From an uncultured Clostridium sp. (GTDB lineage Bacteria > Bacillota > Clostridia > Lachnospirales > Lachnospiraceae): a stretch of 32,833 nt of DNA. The stretch spans positions 1 through 32,833 of the forward strand of contig UQXF01000025.1 in assembly GCA_900544905.1 (NCBI GenBank), in the 5' to 3' direction. The number at the start of each line of letters is the position of its first letter. Within the stretch, counting starts at the first letter, position 1. The notes beneath the pieces are model-generated. The model had not been told where the DNA came from and ran no database searches. It worked only from the letters and a program-made list of their open reading frames with translations. Below are positions 31,849 through 32,833 of this stretch, piece by piece. Made by a program: the position numbers and the translations under genes.

Positions 31849-32800
31849 ATGTTCAAAACCTTAGTTAATGCGTTCAAAATTGAACAGTTAAGGAAGAGAA
31901 TCATATATACATTCTGGATTTTAGTAGTAGTTCGTCTGGGAAGTCAGTTGCCAATCCCTGGCATTGACGTGTCCCAGGTGAAGGAATTCCTGGAGAGTGT
32001 AGTGGGAGCTTCCTATAGCTTTATTGATTCATTCACGGGTGGGTCATTTTTATCCATGTCAGTATTTGCATTGGGTGTAACGCCATATATTACAGCATCC
32101 ATTATTATGCAGCTTTTAACCATTGCAATTCCAGCGTTAGAGGAAATGCACCGGGATGGTGAAGATGGCAAGAAGAAAATGAACCAGATTACAAGATATG
32201 TGTCTGTTGGTCTGGCTGTTATTGAAAGTGCAGGTCTGGCAATTGGATTTTCCAGACAGGGAGCATTGGGTGATTCCAATATTTTTACCATTATAACAAT
32301 TATTTTAACATTAACAGCAGGAAGCTGTATCGTTATGTGGTTAGGTGAAAGAATTTCAGATAAGGGTATCGGAAATGGTATTTCAATTGTGTTGTTAATT
32401 AATATCGTATCCCGTATGCCATCTGACTTTGCTAATCTGTATGAAATGTTTGTAAAAAACAAGGATATTGTTCAGGCTGTAATTGCAATTTGTGTGATTG
32501 CGGCAGTTGTTATCGGAACGACAATTCTTGTAATTATTTTACAGGATGCAGAGAGAAGGATTCCTGTTCAGTATTCTAAAAAGGTTCAGGGAAGAAAAAT
32601 GGCTGGAGGACAGTCAAGTTATATTCCCCTTAAGGTAAATACTGCCGGCGTTATCCCGATTATCTTTGCATCATCGCTGTTATCCGTTCCGGCGATTATT
32701 ATTAATTTATTTAATATAACTCCGGGAACAACATGGCAGAAGATTTTGCAGGGGTTAAATCAGAATTACTGGTTTAATCCGGAATATCCTTGGGCGTCCG
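31849..32800 (+). CDS. secY: Protein translocase subunit SecY, 3' truncated
   Basis: Channel subunit of the Sec translocon. About 317 codons are genomic, out of the ~430 typical. MFKTLVNAFKIEQLRKRIIYT leads into TM1, then the plug-region GIDVSQV and several further TM helices (SVFALGVTPYITASIIMQLL; IFTIITIILTLTAGSCIVMWLGERI; DKGIGNGISIVLLINIV; AVIAICVIAAVVIGTTILV). QDAERRIPVQYSKK is the conserved C4 loop, where SecA and the ribosome bind. The start follows rplO's stop by one base with GAGGTG as ribosome binding site, so translation is coupled. The reading frame runs on into the adapter, adding the spurious tail VSYTHLTLPT; those residues are not part of the protein. Confidence 0.97.
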
Positions 32801-32833
32801 CTGTCTCTTATACACATCTGACGCTGCCGACGA
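32801..32833 (+). other. Nextera/Tn5 sequencing adapter (assembly artefact)
   Basis: The last 33 bases begin with the 19-bp Tn5 mosaic end (CTGTCTCTTATACACATCT) and continue as the reverse complement of the Nextera read-1 adapter (GACGCTGCCGACGA). This matches the known adapter over its whole length. It is library sequence left untrimmed at the contig end, not organism DNA. Confidence 0.98.

Overview
The window looks like a contig end from a Gram-positive, low-to-mid GC Clostridia genome, most likely a gut Lachnospiraceae. This is inferred from AGGAGG-type ribosome binding sites, single-TM and lipobox-anchored surface proteins, a WapA-like YD-repeat toxin, zinc-type S14 and the Firmicute S10-spc gene order. 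All genes I support are on the + strand. The 3' end is not genomic: the last 33 bases (32801-32833) are a Nextera/Tn5 sequencing adapter fused into secY.

Region 1 (1-6302) is a polymorphic-toxin locus. The 3' part of a large RHS/YD-repeat gene ends in a variable C-terminal toxin and is followed by a DUF4279-like immunity candidate. Downstream lie two displaced copies of the RHS core. The first carries a second toxin tip resembling the colicin E3 rRNase domain and is followed by an unrecognised 262-aa protein, its probable immunity partner. The second is a short remnant with a frameshifted tail. The modules share RHS core and pre-toxin DNA, including a 377-nt perfectly identical block, so they can recombine to swap the toxin tip.

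Region 2 (6324-16638) is a redox and hydrolase cluster headed by a LysR-type regulator. It encodes a lipoprotein alpha/beta hydrolase, an iron-dependent alcohol dehydrogenase (YqhD/BDH type), a lipoprotein flavodoxin, a membrane-anchored esterase, a lipoprotein fusing flavodoxin to alpha/beta hydrolase, a small FMN reductase-like protein, three aldo-keto reductases and a tiny membrane ORF. Sites resembling the LysR consensus ATAC-N7-GTAT (T-N11-A) recur in its intergenic gaps. The set suggests reduction and ester cleavage of small carbonyl or ester compounds, partly outside the membrane; the substrate is unknown.

Region 3 (16710-21544) holds a lipoprotein, an ECF sigma factor overlapping a single-TM probable anti-sigma protein, a large exported transglutaminase-like protein and an ABM-fold monooxygenase-like protein. 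A strong sigma-A-type promoter and a 16-bp perfect palindrome precede the sigma gene.

Region 4 (21620-32800) is the S10-spc ribosomal protein operon from rpsJ to secY (rpsJ-rplC-rplD-rplW-rplB-rpsS-rplV-rpsC-rplP-rpmC-rpsQ-rplN-rplX-rplE-rpsZ-rpsH-rplF-rplR-rpsE-rpmD-rplO-secY). Its promoter and a structured leader of about 240 nt are visible. A branched RNA structure between rpsJ and rplC would pair with the rplC ribosome binding site. Unusually, the rplW-rplB and rpsH-rplF junctions hold 260-400 bp of related repeat sequence. That sequence folds into long modular hairpins with recurring tandem G.A and U.U mismatches, and one stem shows a compensatory base-pair change between copies.
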